Program-made: the position numbers and the translations under genes
The notes under the pieces: generated by a model
What the model was told of the DNA's origin: nothing
Database searches by the model: none
The model's input: only the letters and a program-made list of their open reading frames with translations
In this document: positions 5,853 through 8,359 of the stretch, in pieces
Layout: every line of letters begins with the position of its first letter
Position numbering within the stretch: the stretch's first letter is position 1
Assembly: GCA_002482865.1 (NCBI GenBank)
Contig: DLGU01000119.1
Coordinates: forward strand, 1-8,359
DNA length: 8,359 nucleotides
Source: Porphyrobacter sp. UBA7686
GTDB taxonomy: Bacteria; Pseudomonadota; Alphaproteobacteria; Sphingomonadales; Sphingomonadaceae
Direction of reading: 5' to 3'

Positions 5853-6545
5853 CTACCCGTTCAGCGCATTGATCGCAGCGTGCACTCGCGCTTCGACCTC
5901 TTCGCGGGGCAGACCCGCCGGGATTGTCTCGCCAACCTTGTAGGTGATCCGCCCCGGCTGCTTCACCAGATGATGATAGGCCATGCCGCTATCCACTGCG
6001 ATTGGCACCACCGGCAGGCGCAGCAGCTTGTAGAGGCCCGCAAAGCCAGCTTGCAGCGGTGGGCGGGTGCCGTGGGCGACGCGGGTGCCTTCGGGGAAGA
6101 TGACCAGCGGGCGGCCCTCGTCCACGCGCTGTTTGGCGAGCGCCAGCATGGCCCGCAGCGTCTTGGCGCCCTTGTCGCGCGCCACCGGGATCAGCCCATA
6201 GGTCCGCGCCGAATAGCCCCAGCCGGGGATCGCGAAAAGCTCCTGCTTGGCGAACACCGCGGGGAGCGTGAACAGGCGCGGCGTGTCGATCGCTTCGAAG
6301 AAGCTCTCATGCTTGACCGCAATCAACACCGGGCCTTCGGGCAAGGCACCATCCATCACCACCTCAATGCCGAGCAGATTGCGCACGCACCACAGGTGCC
6401 AATAGCCCCAGCGCTCGACAATCGGGCCGAGCCAGCGGCGCCGCGCGACCACGGCCACCACCGAAGCGACGACCAGCACCGCGCTGACCCCGTAGAACAG
6501 CACGTAGAACACGGCAGAACGCAGGGCCGCCAGCAACCAGGTCAA
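5853..6545 (-). CDS. plsC: 1-acyl-sn-glycerol-3-phosphate acyltransferase-like protein (PlsC family)
   Basis: A membrane-bound acyltransferase expected to acylate lysophosphatidic acid (or another lysolipid) at the inner membrane. The 230 aa open with a hydrophobic anchor (about 8-34). Catalytic block I is KHESFFEA with His79 and Glu84, so it is HX4E in place of the usual HX4D. Block II is GLIPVARD (117-124). Block III is IFPEGTR (149-155). The C-terminal block is VVPIAVDSG (179-187). An in-frame stop lies just upstream, so the start is the TTG at 6545, which overlaps the stop of the upstream DUF218 gene as TTGA; any later start would cut into the anchor. It is the last gene of the ftsE-ftsX-DUF218-plsC unit. 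Acyl donor and exact lysolipid are not visible; a general lysophospholipid acyltransferase is the alternative. Confidence 0.9.
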   Translation of the reverse strand: MTWLLAALRSAVFYVLFYGVSAVLVVASVVAVVARRRWLGPIVERWGYWHLWCVRNLLGIEVVMDGALPEGPVLIAVKHESFFEAIDTPRLFTLPAVFAKQELFAIPGWGYSARTYGLIPVARDKGAKTLRAMLALAKQRVDEGRPLVIFPEGTRVAHGTRPPLQAGFAGLYKLLRLPVVPIAVDSGMAYHHLVKQPGRITYKVGETIPAGLPREEVEARVHAAINALNG

Positions 6546-7075
6546 AGGTCAGCCAGACCCGCCGCACGGCTAGCGATCAGCTTGTGATATTCGAGGAACA
6601 GCGTGCCGAGATCGGGCTGCGAGGGCACGGCATCGCGGATCACGGTGACATGATCGGGCAGCGCCCGGTCAATTTCCCCCGCCGCGCGGCGCATGTGCCA
6701 ATCGGTCGTCACCAGCCGCAGCGAGCGAACCTCTTTCTGCGCGACCCACTTGGCGGTTTCGGCGGCGTTGCTGCGGGTATCGACCGCCGCAAAGCCCAAT
6801 GTGACGCAGCACGCCATCTCGGCTGGCGAGACGCCGAACTCGGCGGCAAATTCACCCGGGCGCACTTCGCGGTCGACGCCGCTGACCAGCATTTTGTCGG
6901 CCAGCCCCTTGTCCAGCACTTCAAGCCCGCGCGCGATCCGCCCCGGCCCGCCGGTGACAACGATCACTGCATCGGTGGTCACAGCCTCGGCCACGGGCTT
7001 GGGCAGGGCGACGGCAAACCACAGGAAGCCGATCGCCCACGCCAGAAACATCAAGGAGACTACACGCCGGATCAT
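6542..7075 (-). CDS. YdcF/SanA/ElyC-like DUF218 domain protein, membrane-anchored
   Basis: The product is 177 aa from ATG 7075. A single N-terminal membrane segment (about 5-24, after MIRR) is followed by the DUF218 domain. It shows DAVIVVTGGPGRI (35-47), the KMLVSG strand (61-66), the conserved DTRSNAAETAKW motif (99-110) and the LVTTDWHMRRAAGEI motif (121-135). DUF218 proteins are Rossmann-like and linked in enterobacteria to envelope integrity and polysaccharide lipid-carrier metabolism (ElyC, SanA); the biochemical activity is largely undefined. A TTG at 7114 could extend the frame, but that would overlap ftsX and add an atypical cysteine-rich leader, so ATG 7075 is preferred. It begins 10 nt after the ftsX stop and overlaps plsC by 4 nt, so it is co-transcribed with cell-envelope genes, which fits an envelope role. 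Confidence 0.88.
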   Translation of the reverse strand: MIRRVVSLMFLAWAIGFLWFAVALPKPVAEAVTTDAVIVVTGGPGRIARGLEVLDKGLADKMLVSGVDREVRPGEFAAEFGVSPAEMACCVTLGFAAVDTRSNAAETAKWVAQKEVRSLRLVTTDWHMRRAAGEIDRALPDHVTVIRDAVPSQPDLGTLFLEYHKLIASRAAGLADL

Positions 7076-7085
7076 GGGTCTGAGC

Positions 7086-8033
7086 CTAAAGCATGTCGCG
7101 CAAGGCAAGCGCAATGGTGATCCGTGCTGTTACCAATGCGAGCAGCACCCCGATCAGCGGGATCATCGCGATCACCAGCCAATCGGTCAGCCCCAATCCG
7201 CCGCTGCCGACCATTCCGCTGTCGAGCGCGGCGAATTGCTGGCCGAGCAGCCACACCGCGCCAACGCCCAGCCCTGCCCCTGCAATCGCGCCGAACACCG
7301 CCTCGCGCAGAACATCGCGCAGGAACACCGCCGACATCTGCTTCTCACTGGCCCCGAGTAGGTGCATGATCTCGACCGTGTCACGCGCGCCGGCAAAGGC
7401 ATTGCGCGCCGCCAGCCACACCGCCGCCGCCGTCGCCAGCGCGACCAGCGCGATCAGGCCGAGCGCGAGATATTGCATGGCGGACAGCGCATCGTAGACC
7501 GGACGCAGGAAATCGCCCTGCGCATCGACCCGCGCACCGGGCACCTGGGCGGCCAGCGCAGCCTCGATCCGCGTGATGTCCGCGCGGCTGGCGCTGCCGG
7601 TCAGCTCGACATCGATCAGCGCCGGGATCGGCACATCATTGCTGGTGGCCCCCTCGCCGAGCCAGGGTTCGAGCAAGGCGACCAGCTCCGCCTCGGGCAC
7701 CAGCCGCACGGATTGCACGCCCTCCATCCGGGTCAGCACCTTCACCGCCGCCGCGCCGCGCTCGGCGCGCAGATCGGGGTTGGGCTCGATCACCTGGACG
7801 CTGACCGCGCTGGACAGATCGGCCCGCGCATTGGTGGCAAGGTTGCGCAGGGCAAGGCCGCCCGCTGCGGCGATCACCACCAGGGCGATCAGGATCGCGA
7901 TCACCCACGGGATCGGCCCGGTCAGCCGCGTCGGGGGCAGCAGCCGCGCTGCGGCGCGCCCGCGCGGGCGGACGGGTGCGGGTTTGACCTCCTCGGTCTC
8001 GGGCTCGGCGGGGAGCGGGGGCAGCGTGCTCAC
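7086..8033 (-). CDS. ftsX: Cell-division ABC transporter permease-like protein FtsX
   Basis: Membrane partner of FtsE; the complex transmits the ATPase cycle across the inner membrane to activate division-associated peptidoglycan hydrolases. The 315 aa contain a Pro/Arg-rich cytoplasmic N-terminus (1-40), TM1 (about 41-63), a periplasmic domain of about 120 residues (64-185), and TM2 (187-209). A cytoplasmic loop carries the family motif [13 protein letters not shown] (217-229), followed by TM3 (244-266) and TM4 (285-308). This is the standard four-TM FtsX plan. The start is the GTG at 8033: it overlaps the ftsE stop as GTGA and is preceded by an exceptionally strong Shine-Dalgarno. The next gene starts 10 nt after its stop. 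Nothing is missing from the family architecture. Confidence 0.95.
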   Translation of the reverse strand: MSTLPPLPAEPETEEVKPAPVRPRGRAAARLLPPTRLTGPIPWVIAILIALVVIAAAGGLALRNLATNARADLSSAVSVQVIEPNPDLRAERGAAAVKVLTRMEGVQSVRLVPEAELVALLEPWLGEGATSNDVPIPALIDVELTGSASRADITRIEAALAAQVPGARVDAQGDFLRPVYDALSAMQYLALGLIALVALATAAAVWLAARNAFAGARDTVEIMHLLGASEKQMSAVFLRDVLREAVFGAIAGAGLGVGAVWLLGQQFAALDSGMVGSGGLGLTDWLVIAMIPLIGVLLALVTARITIALALRDML

Positions 8034-8359
8034 TCCGGATCACCTCCGCCTGGGGAGACCGCGCGCGGCGGATAGCGCAACGCGCCGGTGGGGTCGGACA
8101 GCTGGCCCTTGTGCAGCCGCATGATCAGCGAATCCGGCACTTTCTTGAGCAGGTGGACATCGTGGGTCGCCACCACCACCGTCGTGCCGACGCGGTTGTT
8201 GAGGGATTCGAACAAGCGCAGCAGCTTCAGCGCCATGTCCGGATCGACGTTACCGGTTGGCTCGTCGGCAATCAGCATCTTGGGCCGGACGATCACCGCG
8301 CGGGCGATGGCAACGCGCTGCTGCTCCCCGCCCGACAGGGTTGGCGGCACGGCATGGGC
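8030..8359 (-). CDS. ftsE: Cell-division ATP-binding protein FtsE (partial, N-terminus outside window)
   Basis: Cytoplasmic ABC ATPase that pairs with FtsX at the division site. The 109 visible residues are the C-terminal half. They hold the ABC signature [14 protein letters not shown], Walker B with catalytic Glu and D-loop ([12 protein letters not shown]), and the H-loop in [11 protein letters not shown]. The tail [10 protein letters not shown] ending GGGDPE extends a little beyond the ABC core. The frame is open to the right edge (it reads [11 protein letters not shown]), so the GTG at 8350 is internal rather than a start. The Walker A and Q-loop half, roughly 120 residues, lies outside. 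Assignment as FtsE rather than LolD or MacB depends on the directly coupled ftsX downstream. Confidence 0.96.
   Translation of the reverse strand, partial: AHAVPPTLSGGEQQRVAIARAVIVRPKMLIADEPTGNVDPDMALKLLRLFESLNNRVGTTVVVATHDVHLLKKVPDSLIMRLHKGQLSDPTGALRYPPRAVSPGGGDPE
8037..8047 (-). promoter_or_regulatory. ftsX: Full-length Shine-Dalgarno for ftsX, embedded in the ftsE 3' end
   Basis: The minus-strand sequence GGAGGTGATCC is complementary over all 11 nt to the conserved 16S rRNA tail (GGAUCACCUCC). GGAGG sits 9 nt before the GTG at 8033. It overlaps the last ftsE codons (Gly-Gly-Asp-Pro), so a ribosome finishing ftsE would uncover it. It decides the ftsX start. Confidence 0.8.

Overview
The window looks like chromosomal DNA from a GC-rich alphaproteobacterium, most likely Sphingomonadales (Erythrobacter, Porphyrobacter, Sphingomonas or a relative). 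Three things point there. HisC overlaps an ACT-less cyclohexadienyl/prephenate dehydrogenase, an arrangement described in Zymomonas mobilis. The metX/hisC intergenic space carries a CTTCGACAAGC-type dispersed repeat that I associate from memory with sphingomonads. Most of the window has about 62-70% GC in the rows I counted. Genus and species cannot be fixed from the sequence.

Layout from left to right. (1) About 1-1654, minus strand: metX then metW, a two-gene unit with an ATGA overlap that makes the O-acyl-homoserine entry into methionine. metW runs off the left edge, and a strong hairpin lies in its 3' end. (2) 1655-1785: a divergent metX/hisC intergenic region, more than half of it filled by a head-to-head pair of REP-like repeats. 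(3) 1786-3794, plus strand: hisC then tyrC, again coupled by ATGA. They provide histidinol-phosphate/aromatic aminotransferase and prephenate/arogenate dehydrogenase steps. (4) 3795-4306: a non-coding stretch that looks decayed, whose right part has lower GC and holds a perfect 9-bp inverted repeat. (5) 4307-5689, minus strand: one exported M1-like zinc metallopeptidase of visibly lower GC (a sampled row is 52%), with its own Shine-Dalgarno and a palindromic operator-like site upstream. It reads as an accessory gene placed between two core blocks. (6) 5853-8359, minus strand: a tight operon ftsE-ftsX-DUF218(YdcF-like)-plsC, joined by GTGA and TTGA overlaps and one 10-nt gap. ftsE enters from the right edge and is partial.

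The core blocks are ordinary housekeeping genes: methionine, histidine/tyrosine, division-linked peptidoglycan hydrolysis control, and phospholipid acylation. I found no transposase, integrase, CRISPR array, tRNA, rRNA or recognisable defence system. The parts that best repay a second look are the 3.8-5.85 kb accessory segment (divergent M1 peptidase plus two unexplained palindromes), the repeat doublet sitting on the metX/hisC promoters, and the terminator-like hairpin inside metW.
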